Source: Alistipes sp. (GTDB lineage: Bacteria; Bacteroidota; Bacteroidia; Bacteroidales; Rikenellaceae). From it: a stretch of DNA of 13,666 bases. The notes below the pieces were generated by a model. That model saw only the letters and a list, made by a program, of their open reading frames with translations, made no database searches and was not told the DNA's origin. The translations under genes and the position numbers were made by a program. Positions 1 through 6,412 of this stretch are shown one piece after another; position 1 is the first letter of the stretch, and each line of letters begins with the position of its first letter. The stretch covers positions 1 to 13,666 of the forward strand of contig JAHHQK010000050.1 in the NCBI GenBank assembly GCA_020026435.1, read 5' to 3'.

Positions 1-291
1 CGGATAGGTAGCAATTTTTCTGCTTAACTATTCAAAAAATGGCTTCAAAGCACATATTAAAGGATATTGAATAATGCTACGTATCTTACTAAAACTCAAT
101 AGTTTACATTATTTTTCCTGAATCCATCCATAATTGGGCGAGTTTTCCTTATATTTGTAAACAATCATAAGAAGTCTTTTTTCAATTAATTTATTATTGA
201 TTATAATAACTAAAATATATTCTGGTCTTGTCTATTTTTATTAATATTAATATGGTTTGATTTTGCAATCTATATAATTTTAGGGGCTATT

Positions 292-462
292 ATGCTTGGG
301 TGTATATATTTCTTAGCAACAGCAGGAAACCGCAAAAAAGAAGAAGAGGAACGGGAGCGGAAAATAGCCGAAAGAAGAACTGCTTGGTTAAAAGATAGAG
401 AAGAAAAAAAGCAAAATATAAAATTACCCGACAAAATTTCATCAATAAATACGGAGAACTAG
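292..462 (+). CDS. N-terminal part of a frame-disrupted membrane-anchored protein
   Basis: Short open frame of 56 codons from ATG 292 to TAG 460-462. It starts with a short hydrophobic stretch (MLGCIYFLATAG), followed by a strongly charged Lys/Glu/Arg segment (NRKKEEEERERK) that looks like a membrane anchor plus helical stalk. In-frame sequence upstream of the ATG is also hydrophobic and open back to a stop at 211-213, but it offers no ATG, GTG or TTG, so 292 is the only ordinary start. On its own the product would be an anchor with a tail. The next frame continues into a plausible soluble domain (to 902), so I read this as the front half of one gene interrupted after about 40 codons. The function is unknown. 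That this reading frame is coding is an inference from its composition and its junction with the downstream frame. Confidence 0.45.
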   Translation: MLGCIYFLATAGNRKKEEEERERKIAERRTAWLKDREEKKQNIKLPDKISSINTEN

Positions 463-902
463 ATAAAGAAATAATAATAAAAGAATACGATATAACCCAA
501 GAGATTATGGTTTTTGGAAAGGATCATAGATTAATCCTTATGGGTAAGGATTTGGATTTTTGCAGTATCCTCAGTTGTTCTCTAAATGATAATTCTCGTA
601 TTCAAAAAGGAAGTGTAACATACGAGTCTAAAACAAAAACCGACAATGGTAATATGTTAGGACGAGCTGTTGTAGGAGGTGTCTTAGCTGGTGGAATAGG
701 AGCTGTAATCGGAGGGAGTACAGCAAGCAAAAACACCCAAACCATAACGACACATGAAGATGATATTATTATTCATGATTATACTGTTGTAATCAATTTA
801 AATAACCTTAAAAATCCTATCATTAGAATTTCTCTTGGTCAGGACGAAAATATTACAAATGAAATTATAGGCTTACTAAATGTTATAATGCAAACCAAGT
901 AA
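399..902 (+). pseudogene. Glycine-zipper protein of unknown function, downstream part of a frame-disrupted gene
   Basis: The frame ending at TAA 900-902 is open from 399. The first ATG is at 507 (131 aa), but the residues upstream of it (FINKYGELDKEIIIKEYDIT) look coding and continue the protein seen from 292 in another frame. From the 507 start there is a globular segment (residues 1-45), then a Gly/Ala-rich glycine zipper (about 52-74, containing GRAVVGGVLAGGIG), then a beta-rich C-terminal part with HDYTVVINLNNL. From memory, Bacteroidota carry uncharacterised proteins of this layout: N-terminal helix, KYGE segment, zipper, C-terminal domain. No enzyme motif is visible. Joined to the 292 frame by a -1 shift at 405-411 the product would be 203 aa. 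It is either a pseudogene, a gene expressed by frameshifting, or an assembly error in an A-run. It lies 38 bases upstream of a phage-type repressor gene, in the same AT-rich DNA. Confidence 0.5.
405..411 (+). other. Slippery heptamer A AAA AAG at the frame junction
   Basis: In the frame starting at 292 the codons here read GAA AAA AAG, so bases 405-411 form an exactly codon-aligned A AAA AAG. This is the classical bacterial -1 frameshift heptamer, known from dnaX. A -1 slip puts the ribosome into the frame that runs to 902. I see no strong downstream hairpin and no clear upstream Shine-Dalgarno-like stimulator, so a simple indel in the seven-A run (404-410) explains the data equally well. Confidence 0.4.
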
Positions 903-940
903 AAAAATATTCTACCAGTAATAAATTTAACCATTATGAT

Positions 941-1501
941 ATGACGAAAACAGACAAAGAGAAAATTGCAGAAATATCTGCAAGAATAGATACCATCATT
1001 GAATGTTGTGCCACAACTCCTAATAATTTCGCTAAAATATTGGGATACAGTAGAGCACAGACAGTTTACGATATTCAAAATCGTAAATGTGCCCCAAGTT
1101 ATGATTTTTTCAACCGATTTGCTGATTCAGAATATTCTGCAATTATAAACCTTAGATGGTTACTCAATGGAGAAGGGGAAATGTGGACAGACTTTATGCG
1201 TAGGCTTACACATGAAGACCAAATAATTGTGGTTAATAATGTTAATCATGGAATTTCTGTATCAAGTTACCAGGTGGCCACAGAAGTTGACATCGCTGTA
1301 AATCGTTATACACTAACTGAATTGCAAAAAGAAAATGGAGAACTTAGGACACGCGCCAAATTAGCAGATAAATATTATAAAACGACATTAGAACAAGCTA
1401 AGCAAATAGGGAAACTTGAAGCGCGTATAGAAGACCTTGAGCAACGATTGGGGAAAACTGCTGGTGATGCCAACATTGCAGGTACTGCAAATGTAGGATA
1501 G
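941..1501 (+). CDS. Phage CI-like helix-turn-helix repressor with C-terminal coiled coil
   Basis: 186 aa. Residues about 27-66 fit an XRE/CI-type helix-turn-helix (NNFAKILGYSRAQTVYDIQ). They are followed by LRWLLNGEGEMW at about 71-82, a run typical of Bacteroidota prophage CI repressors and related XRE regulators. The C-terminal region about 122-171 is heptad-like (LTELQKENGELRTRAKLAD, then KLEARIEDLEQRL) and should form a coiled coil for dimerisation. There is no S24 peptidase domain, so this is not a LexA-like self-cleaving repressor. It would bind operator DNA, presumably of a mobile element, but no neighbouring phage genes remain in view. It lies 38 bases after the disrupted glycine-zipper gene on the same strand and may be co-transcribed with it. 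AT-rich codon use sets it apart from the genes beyond 2100. The family call is sound; the target is unknown. Confidence 0.75.
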   Translation: MTKTDKEKIAEISARIDTIIECCATTPNNFAKILGYSRAQTVYDIQNRKCAPSYDFFNRFADSEYSAIINLRWLLNGEGEMWTDFMRRLTHEDQIIVVNNVNHGISVSSYQVATEVDIAVNRYTLTELQKENGELRTRAKLADKYYKTTLEQAKQIGKLEARIEDLEQRLGKTAGDANIAGTANVG

Positions 1502-1552
1502 GAGGGTATGTTCCTGCGTTCACTCTTGTTCCACCCAAACACACACCCCTGA

Positions 1553-1583
1553 GCCCTCCCAACAGGGCATTTATATTGTTTTT
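1553..1583 (+). terminator. Possible terminator after the CI-like repressor gene
   Basis: A 5-bp GC stem (GCCCT 1553-1557 with AGGGC 1564-1568, six-base loop) is followed by T-rich sequence up to 1583. It lies 52 bases after the stop at 1501. The stem is short and the T tract is interrupted, so this is a tentative call. Confidence 0.35.
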
Positions 1584-2065
1584 CATGTATTTTTCTTGCG
1601 GATAATATATTTAACAATGATTATCAGCAACTTAAATTTAAATGATTTTCAACCCCTATTTTTAAGGGGCGTGTTTAGGCATTAAAGGGTATCGAATCCC
1701 CCCAAAAAAAAGCCGATTTTCTTAAAATTTCTGTATTCGGAACACACACCTACCCCTCATTTCAGGTCCAAAATTCAACCTGAATTAAAGCCAATTCAAC
1801 CTTTTGCACGTTTCGTTTCAAACACTCCACCTTCACCATAACGCTTAAACCTATTGATATTCAACTATTCCACCATCATCTCCTCTTCCCACACTCTGCT
1901 CATTTCGTTTTTATGCCCGTAATTACTAAATATAAAAAGAGTAATGGAACAAAAACAACCGATATTTCGGATAGCAAAAGGAGGAGAATCACCAGTTTTT
2001 CTCCTTATTGTGTTTATCTCGGGACATGACGGCCGGCATCCGATCCGCCCAATGGGTATATCATC
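1584..2065. other. Gene-free transition between AT-rich island and GC-rich core
   Basis: I find no convincing gene here. Open frames on either strand near 1865-2134 overlap the terminator of the downstream minus-strand gene and have no recognisable domain. The segment contains a small hairpin (CCCCT 1653-1657 with AGGGG 1665-1669). It also has a short stretch near 1687-1703 (GGGTATCGAATCCCC) that loosely resembles a tRNA T-arm, as might remain at an integration site. The composition changes from AT-rich to GC-rich across this stretch. Confidence 0.4.
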
Positions 2066-2112
2066 AAAAAATCGGAGCGGGACTTCCTTCGTGGAAAATC
2101 CGCACTCCGATT
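2066..2112 (-). terminator. Rho-independent terminator of the nitrilase-family gene
   Basis: AATCGGAG (2070-2077) pairs with CTCCGATT (2105-2112). The stem extends through CGG/CCG with a small bulge and through an inner TTCC/GGAA pair. On the minus strand the stem is followed immediately by a run of six T (plus-strand A 2066-2071). It sits about 45 bases beyond the minus-strand stop at 2158-2160. Confidence 0.8.
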
Positions 2113-2157
2113 CGGGATCAATATAAAACCGCACAGAGACAATCTCGCGGGAAAAGT

Positions 2158-2931
2158 CTATTTACGCAGGGCCGTCAGCTCGAAATCATCGGCATCCTCC
2201 CATGCAGGGAACGACTCCTTGAACTCACCCAGGGCCTCGGTGTCGAACGTCGTCACGAGGGTCTGCTCACAGTCGCCCGCATAGGCAATCGTGCGGCCCG
2301 TGAAGTCGATCAAGGCCGAATCGCCCACATAGTTGCCGTCGGGATCCTTACCCACACGGTTCACCGCCGCCATATAGCACTGGTTCTCGATGGCACGGGC
2401 ACGGATCAGCACCTGCCACGGCTCACGACGGTCGTCGGCCCACGAAGCACTGCACAGGATGGCATCATAGTCACCCCGATTGCGGCTCCACACCGGGAAA
2501 CGCAAATCGTAGCACACCAGCAGCAGGAAGCGGAAACCCTTGTACTCGACAATCACGCGACGGTCGCCGGGCGTATAATCCCGACCCTCGCCTCCGGGAC
2601 GAAACAGGTGGTGCTTGTCGTACCACGACATCTCACCCGAGGGCGTAATGAAGAACATACGGTTGCGGTACTCGTTGTCCTGCTCAATGACCACACTGCC
2701 CACGACCGCTTTGTTGTAGGTTGTGGCCCAACGGCGCATGGTGGTTACCACTTCGCCGTCGGCCGGCTCGGCCACACGCGAGGGTTTGAGTTTGAATCCC
2801 GTGGCGAACATCTCGGGCAAGACCACGATGTCGGCTTTCGCCGCGGCTACAATAGGCTCGATACGTTGCAAATTGTGGGTCGTTTGCTCCCACTCCATAT
2901 CGACTTGACAAATGGCTACATCTATTTTCAT
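2158..2931 (-). CDS. Omega-amidase (YafV/NIT2-type carbon-nitrogen hydrolase)
   Basis: 257 aa, full length for the nitrilase superfamily. The Glu-Lys-Cys triad is visible: E40 in VVLPEMFATGF, K106 in SWYDKHHLF and C140 in LLLVCYDLRFPVW. The regions around NRVGKDPDGNYVGDSALID and the C-terminal FPAWEDADDFEL resemble the YafV/NIT2 omega-amidase branch. That branch hydrolyses 2-oxoglutaramate or 2-oxosuccinamate to the dicarboxylic oxoacid and ammonia, completing the glutamine transaminase route and acting as metabolite repair. No signal peptide is seen, so it is cytosolic. The start ATG at 2931 gives the expected MKIDVAICQ first strand. It is a single-gene unit, divergent from the S1-protein gene at 3053 and closed by the terminator at 2066-2112. 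Family certain; exact substrate inferred. Confidence 0.88.
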   Translation of the reverse strand: MKIDVAICQVDMEWEQTTHNLQRIEPIVAAAKADIVVLPEMFATGFKLKPSRVAEPADGEVVTTMRRWATTYNKAVVGSVVIEQDNEYRNRMFFITPSGEMSWYDKHHLFRPGGEGRDYTPGDRRVIVEYKGFRFLLLVCYDLRFPVWSRNRGDYDAILCSASWADDRREPWQVLIRARAIENQCYMAAVNRVGKDPDGNYVGDSALIDFTGRTIAYAGDCEQTLVTTFDTEALGEFKESFPAWEDADDFELTALRK

Positions 2932-2956
2932 AAGCCTGTTTTTTCAAAATGGGCAA

Positions 2957-2987
2957 GCAAGGTAATAAATTTTTTCCGAACCTCAAA
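2957..2987 (-). promoter_or_regulatory. Possible promoter of the nitrilase-family gene
   Basis: On the minus strand TTTG (2987-2984) lies 19 bases before TACCTTGC (2964-2957), a near match to the Bacteroidota -33/-7 pattern TTTG and TAnnTTTG. The -7 element has one weak position. The expected start of transcription lies about 20 bases before the ATG at 2931. Confidence 0.35.
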
Positions 2988-2995
2988 CACAAATC

Positions 2996-3026
2996 TTGCA
3001 TCCCTCCGAAATTAAACGTACTTTTG
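2996..3026 (+). promoter_or_regulatory. Bacteroidota-type promoter for the CvfB-like operon
   Basis: TTG (2996-2998) and TACTTTTG (3019-3026, an exact TAnnTTTG) are separated by 20 bases, matching the Bacteroidota primary sigma factor pattern. Transcription should start near 3033, leaving a leader of about 20 bases before ATG 3053. Confidence 0.6.
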
Positions 3027-3052
3027 CAAAGGAATATAATTAACGAAAGACC

Positions 3053-3895
3053 ATGCTCAAAGTAGGATCTATACAAAAGCTCACCGTATGCCGCGTGTCG
3101 GAATACGGATTATACCTCGCCGACGAGGAGCAGAACGAAGTGCTGCTCCCCAACCGCTACACCTCGCTCACGGATCAGGTGGGCGACGAGAAGGAGGTAT
3201 TCATCTACCACGATTCGGAGGACCGTCTGGTCGCCACGACCGAAACGCCCCTGCTCAAGGTCGGCGAGGCGGGATTCCTCAAAGTGGTCGACAAGACCCT
3301 CCACGGCGCATTCCTCGACTGGGGACTCTACGGCAAGGACCTCTTCCTGCCCAACCGAAACCAGCAGGGAGGAATCCTGCCCGGAAAGAGCTACATCGTT
3401 TATATGTACCAGGACTCTATCACGGGCCGCTGCGTAGCCACCACCAAGCTCAAGAGCTTCATCAACAACGACGTGATCACGGTCGAGCCCCGTCAGCAGG
3501 TCTCGATGCTCGTGGCCTCGGAAAGCCCCATCGGATTCCGCGTGATCATCAACAACCGCCATTGGGGTATGCTCTACCACGACCAGCTGTTCCAGAAGGT
3601 GGCCGTCGGTGACCGTCTGACGGGTTACGTGCGCCGCATCACCGAGGACAACCGCATTGATGTGAACCTCCAGCAGGGAGGTTACGCCCAGGTGAAGGAT
3701 TCGGCCGAGGTGTTGGTCAAGCTCCTTGAGGAGAACGGCGGCCGGTTGCCCGTCAACGACAACAGCACCCCCGACCAGATCGCCCGTCTTACACGGATGA
3801 GCAAGAAGAGCTTCAAGCGTTCGCTGGGCACGCTGCTCAAGAGCGGACGCGTGGAGATGACCGACGAAGGAATCAGATTCACCACCAAACACTAG
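3053..3895 (+). CDS. cvfB: CvfB/YitL-like S1 RNA-binding protein
   Basis: 280 aa. It consists of repeated S1-like beta-barrels: residues about 1-62 (GSIQKLTVCRVSEYGLYLADE), about 67-133 with the S1 signature HGAFLDWGLYGKDLFLP, and about 145-212. A C-terminal winged-helix segment follows at about 225-280 (TRMSKKSFKRSLGTLLKSGRVEMTDEGI). This order is that of the CvfB/YitL family, RNA-binding proteins that influence virulence-factor or gene expression in Gram-positive bacteria. They are widespread in Bacteroidota, where the role is poorly defined. It is cytosolic with no signal peptide. It has its own promoter and is followed after four bases by a methyltransferase gene, so the two are almost certainly co-transcribed. 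The family assignment is firm; the symbol is by homology only. Confidence 0.85.
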   Translation: MLKVGSIQKLTVCRVSEYGLYLADEEQNEVLLPNRYTSLTDQVGDEKEVFIYHDSEDRLVATTETPLLKVGEAGFLKVVDKTLHGAFLDWGLYGKDLFLPNRNQQGGILPGKSYIVYMYQDSITGRCVATTKLKSFINNDVITVEPRQQVSMLVASESPIGFRVIINNRHWGMLYHDQLFQKVAVGDRLTGYVRRITEDNRIDVNLQQGGYAQVKDSAEVLVKLLEENGGRLPVNDNSTPDQIARLTRMSKKSFKRSLGTLLKSGRVEMTDEGIRFTTKH

Positions 3896-3899
3896 GAGC

Positions 3900-4664
3900 A
3901 TGAGCCGCATAGCCACCGCCGAACGCGTATCGCTCGAAGCCTCCGACAATTTTGTCTTCCAGCGCTCGATCCTGGCCTACCACCTCGCCGCACAGCGTGT
4001 CGAGGGACGGGTGCTGGAGATCGGCACGGGATCGGGCTACGGCATAGAGGTGATCGCACCCCATGCCGCGGAGTTCGTGACCATCGACAAGCACCGCCCG
4101 CAGATTCCATTGGACGGGGTCGAGTTCCACGAGGCCACGGTGCCGCCGATCGACTTCCCCGACGAGAGTTTCGACTGTGTAATCTCGTTCCAGGTCATCG
4201 AGCATATCGACGCCGACCGCGAATTTGTCCGTGAGGTTCACCGCGTGCTGCGCCCGGGGGGACGCTTCATCGTCTCGACGCCCAACGCCCCGATGTCGCT
4301 CACGCGCAATCCGTGGCACGTGAGGGAATACACGGCCGGAGAGTTGGCCTCACTGCTACGCACCTCGTTTGAGGAGGTGCGGCAGGAGGGCATATTCGGC
4401 AACGAAAGCGTCATGAAATACTATGCCAAGAACCGCGAGAGCGTGCGCCGCATCACGCGATTCGACATCCTCGACCTCCAGCACCGTCTGCCGCGGCGTC
4501 TGTTGCAGTTGCCCTATGATCTGATGAACCGTCTGAACCGTCGCCGGCTGCTCAACGAGAACCGGACGCTCACCTCGTCGATCCGCATGGAGGACTACTC
4601 CATCGGGGAGGTCGGCAAGGAGTGTTTCGACCTTTACTACACGGCCGTCAAGGCCCGGAAATAA
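3900..4664 (+). CDS. Class I SAM-dependent methyltransferase
   Basis: 254 aa. The SAM-binding motif I is VLEIGTGSGYG (38-48), with an acidic D63 at the end of strand beta2. FDCVISFQVIEHI (91-103) is the post-motif region and VLRPGGRFIVSTPN (116-129) completes a Methyltransf_11-type Rossmann fold. The C-terminal part from about 150 is variable, basic and specific to this protein; it probably determines the substrate, which I cannot name. ATG 3900 follows the stop of the CvfB-like gene by four bases, indicating one transcript. A function linked to RNA or translation would fit that neighbour, but this is inference only. No membrane segment is seen. The stop at 4662-4664 is not followed by a clear terminator. 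Confidence 0.82.
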   Translation: MSRIATAERVSLEASDNFVFQRSILAYHLAAQRVEGRVLEIGTGSGYGIEVIAPHAAEFVTIDKHRPQIPLDGVEFHEATVPPIDFPDESFDCVISFQVIEHIDADREFVREVHRVLRPGGRFIVSTPNAPMSLTRNPWHVREYTAGELASLLRTSFEEVRQEGIFGNESVMKYYAKNRESVRRITRFDILDLQHRLPRRLLQLPYDLMNRLNRRRLLNENRTLTSSIRMEDYSIGEVGKECFDLYYTAVKARK

Positions 4665-4840
4665 TCCCTCCTATCCAAGTGTCCCGTTTCGGGGCGGAGA
4701 GTGACGGAGAAAGGGGGGGGAGACTTCAGGCGGAAATGGATTGAAATTTTCGCTTTTTTTAACGCACCAAGCCGTCGGGCCGGGATGTGACGGGGATCCT
4801 TCCCGCCCACGGCCGCGGCCCGCGAAGAGAGTATCGCAAA

Positions 4841-5692
4841 ATGGAATACACACTGCAAACACCGCTCAAGGGATTCGTATCCCTCACAGACTCGCTGCCC
4901 CGCAACACGGAGGCTTTGAACGACGGACTTTACCGCATACTGTGGGTGCGCAGCGGAGAGTTGCACCTCGAAATCGACCACCTGCCCACGCTGCTGCGTG
5001 AAGGTGAGCTGATCTCGCTGACCCCGCTCCGGAAGCTCGAAATCAAGCAGGAGGAGGGGCGTTACCTCGTTCTGTCGTTCAACAGCGACTTCTACTGCAT
5101 CTACGGTCACTCGGGCGACGTGTCGTGCAGCGGAGTGCTCTTCCACGGATCGTCGCACATGATCCACCTTTCGATCGGCGAGGAGCAGACCGCCCAGCTC
5201 AACGAGATCGTCGACAAGATGCCCGAAGAATTCATCGTCAGCGACGATCTCCACGAGGAGATGTTGCGCCTGCAGCTCAAGCGGTTCATCATCACCTGCA
5301 CGCGCATCGCCCGCGAGCAGATCGAGCATCCGTCGGATGCCGAGAGTGTGAAGGATCTGGTCAGAAGGTACTATATGCTTGTCGATCAGCACTTCCGCAC
5401 CAGGCACAAGGTCAGCGACTATGCCTCAATGCTCCACCGTTCGCCCAAGACGCTGAGCAATCTGTTCTCCTCGGGCGGGTTTCCTTCGCCGCTGAAGATC
5501 ATCCGCGAACGGATCTTCTCCGAGTCGCGGCGGCTTCTGCGCCACACCCCGATGCAGGCCAAGGAAGTGGCCTCAGTACTCGGATTCGAGGATCTGGCCT
5601 CGTTCAGCCGATTCTTCAAGACCATGTCGGGCGTGAGTATCTCCCAATTCCGCAGCGAGGGGGGCGAAAATGCCTCCAAGGGACAGGCCTAA
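4841..5692 (+). CDS. AraC-family transcriptional regulator
   Basis: 283 aa from ATG 4841. The frame also opens earlier at GTG 4787, but those 18 residues are Arg/Gly-rich and unlike a regulator N-terminus, so I prefer 4841. Residues about 1-110 form a beta-rich ligand or dimerisation domain (ILWVRSGELHLEID, LREGELISLTP). Residues about 183-272 are a double helix-turn-helix AraC domain: VSDYASMLHRSPKTLSNLF for the first half, then AKEVASVLGFEDLASFSRFFKTMSGVSISQFR for the second. No membrane segment is visible, so it is a cytosolic DNA-binding regulator with unknown signal and targets. The last dozen residues after QFR come from the first unit of a 50-bp tandem repeat that continues past the stop. 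It lies downstream of the methyltransferase with a 176-base gap, so it probably has its own promoter, which I could not identify. Confidence 0.86.
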   Translation: MEYTLQTPLKGFVSLTDSLPRNTEALNDGLYRILWVRSGELHLEIDHLPTLLREGELISLTPLRKLEIKQEEGRYLVLSFNSDFYCIYGHSGDVSCSGVLFHGSSHMIHLSIGEEQTAQLNEIVDKMPEEFIVSDDLHEEMLRLQLKRFIITCTRIAREQIEHPSDAESVKDLVRRYYMLVDQHFRTRHKVSDYASMLHRSPKTLSNLFSSGGFPSPLKIIRERIFSESRRLLRHTPMQAKEVASVLGFEDLASFSRFFKTMSGVSISQFRSEGGENASKGQA

Positions 5693-5845
5693 GTCCAATT
5701 CCGACGGCGAGGCGAGCGAGAATACCGCCAGGGGCAGACGTAGGTCAATTTCTGCGACGAGGGGAACGAAATGTCGTCAAGGGGCGGGCGCAGGTCAAAT
5801 CCGGCGCTGGGATGACCCGACGGGCAAAGGACGGCGGGGACGGAC
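5645..5845 (+). repeat. Degenerate 50-bp tandem repeat starting inside the AraC gene
   Basis: Units begin with CAATT or CAAAT at 5645, 5696, 5746 and 5796, a period of 51, 50 and 50 bases. Each of the first three contains a CGAGG block near its start and ends with a TAAGT or AGGT motif. Units 2 and 3 match at 34 of 50 positions by my own count. Unit 1 is the 3' end of the AraC coding sequence, units 2 and 3 are non-coding, and the fourth is weak. The later units look like decayed copies of the gene's own end. Confidence 0.65.
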
Positions 5846-5939
5846 CAACGAGTTAGGAGCAAGAGGATAGAGGCGGTAGGGGTAAGTTTCGTTGCCCCGG
5901 CCCTGCCTAAACCAAAAAATCACGATTTTCCACACCAAA

Positions 5940-5982
5940 GGCAGACATCACCCATTTCGGAGTTGTGTCTGCTTTTATTTTT
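5940..5982 (+). terminator. Rho-independent terminator downstream of the AraC gene
   Basis: GCAGACA (5941-5947) pairs with TGTCTGC (5966-5972) over an 18-base loop. It is followed by TTTTATTTTT (5973-5982). It terminates plus-strand transcripts coming from the AraC gene and the repeat region. Confidence 0.7.
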
Positions 5983-6265
5983 GGCTGAGAACACTCCTGT
6001 TTTGCAGAGGAAGAAGACGGTAAAGTCTCTCCGGATAGCGGCAGGCAAAGCAAAACACGGCATTAGGCACACAGATTTACCTTCCCCAACAATGCGGACT
6101 GACTTATGAGTATTTAGGCTCTTGACAATTCGGCAGGTCCTGCGGGTACTGGATTCCCCGACTCAAGAAACGAATAGGCGGAAAGCAGTCGAAACGTAAT
6201 AGCTGAAAGGAGGGAGCTGGGAGGAAGGTGAAGTGAAAAATAAAAGAAGTGGAAATTCGGCGGCA
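5983..6265. other. No protein gene seen; stretch between two plus-strand terminators
   Basis: I see no coding sequence with a recognisable domain on either strand. A short perfect palindrome GCAGG-T-CCTGC lies near 6134-6144. Because a second plus-strand terminator follows at 6266-6307, a small non-coding transcript from this interval is possible. I could not identify a TAnnTTTG promoter for it. Confidence 0.3.
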
Positions 6266-6307
6266 GCGTGGCAGTGTAAAATACACCGTGTCACGCATTA
6301 TTTTTTT
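6266..6307 (+). terminator. Strong plus-strand terminator without an obvious gene
   Basis: GCGTG (6266-6270) pairs with CACGC (6292-6296). Inner CA/TG and GTGT/ACAC pairs extend the stem with minor bulges around an AAAAT loop. The hairpin is followed by ATTATTTTTTT (6297-6307). This is a good intrinsic terminator for plus-strand RNA, but the nearest upstream plus-strand gene already ends at the terminator near 5980. Confidence 0.6.
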
Positions 6308-6309
6308 GT

Positions 6310-6336
6310 AAAAAACACATCGGTCGGGGAACGACC
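6310..6336 (-). terminator. Terminator of the rsfS-to-riboflavin-kinase operon
   Basis: On the minus strand GGTCG (6336-6332) pairs with CGACC (6326-6322). After a short GATGTG spacer there is a run of six T (plus-strand A 6310-6315). It lies about 77 bases after the riboflavin kinase stop. Two further hairpins precede it in the 3' untranslated region: 6392-6405 (CTCGT/ACGAG) and 6346-6374 (GGGCGG/CCGCCC). Confidence 0.6.
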
Positions 6337-6412
6337 AGCGTCAAAGGGCGGAACCTCCAGGGGAGAGACCGCCCATCAAAGGAAGAGACCACTCGTCCCG
6401 ACGAGCGTAAGA

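Noticed and set aside
150..157. TATATTTG as a promoter for the gene at 292
   Set aside because: It matches TAnnTTTG, but no TTG lies at the right distance upstream (nearest spacing 13 bases). Such matches are frequent in AT-rich DNA.
1687..1703. tRNA T-arm-like run GGGTATCGAATCCCC as a tRNA remnant or att site
   Set aside because: The loop does not fit TTCRANY and no anticodon arm or acceptor stem is visible next to it. It is kept only as a hint in the island finding.
1538..1750. 10-bp direct repeat AACACACACC at 1538-1547 and 1741-1750
   Set aside because: Short, low-complexity CA-rich sequence; it could easily arise by chance and has no flanking structure that would make it an insertion footprint.
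1865..2134. Open frames on both strands (minus 1865-2134, plus 1944-2126) in the gap before the nitrilase gene
   Set aside because: They overlap the inverted-repeat terminator at 2066-2112, have no recognisable domain, and show no coding-like composition.
2008..3015. Long plus-strand open frame over the nitrilase-family gene
   Set aside because: It is antisense to a gene with a complete Glu-Lys-Cys catalytic set. Its His/Arg/Gly-rich translation is typical of a reverse-frame shadow in GC-rich DNA.
4713..4720. Run of eight G upstream of the AraC gene as a phase-variable promoter tract
   Set aside because: It lies about 120 bases before the start codon with no promoter elements around it. A single homopolymer without comparison between strains is not evidence of phase variation.
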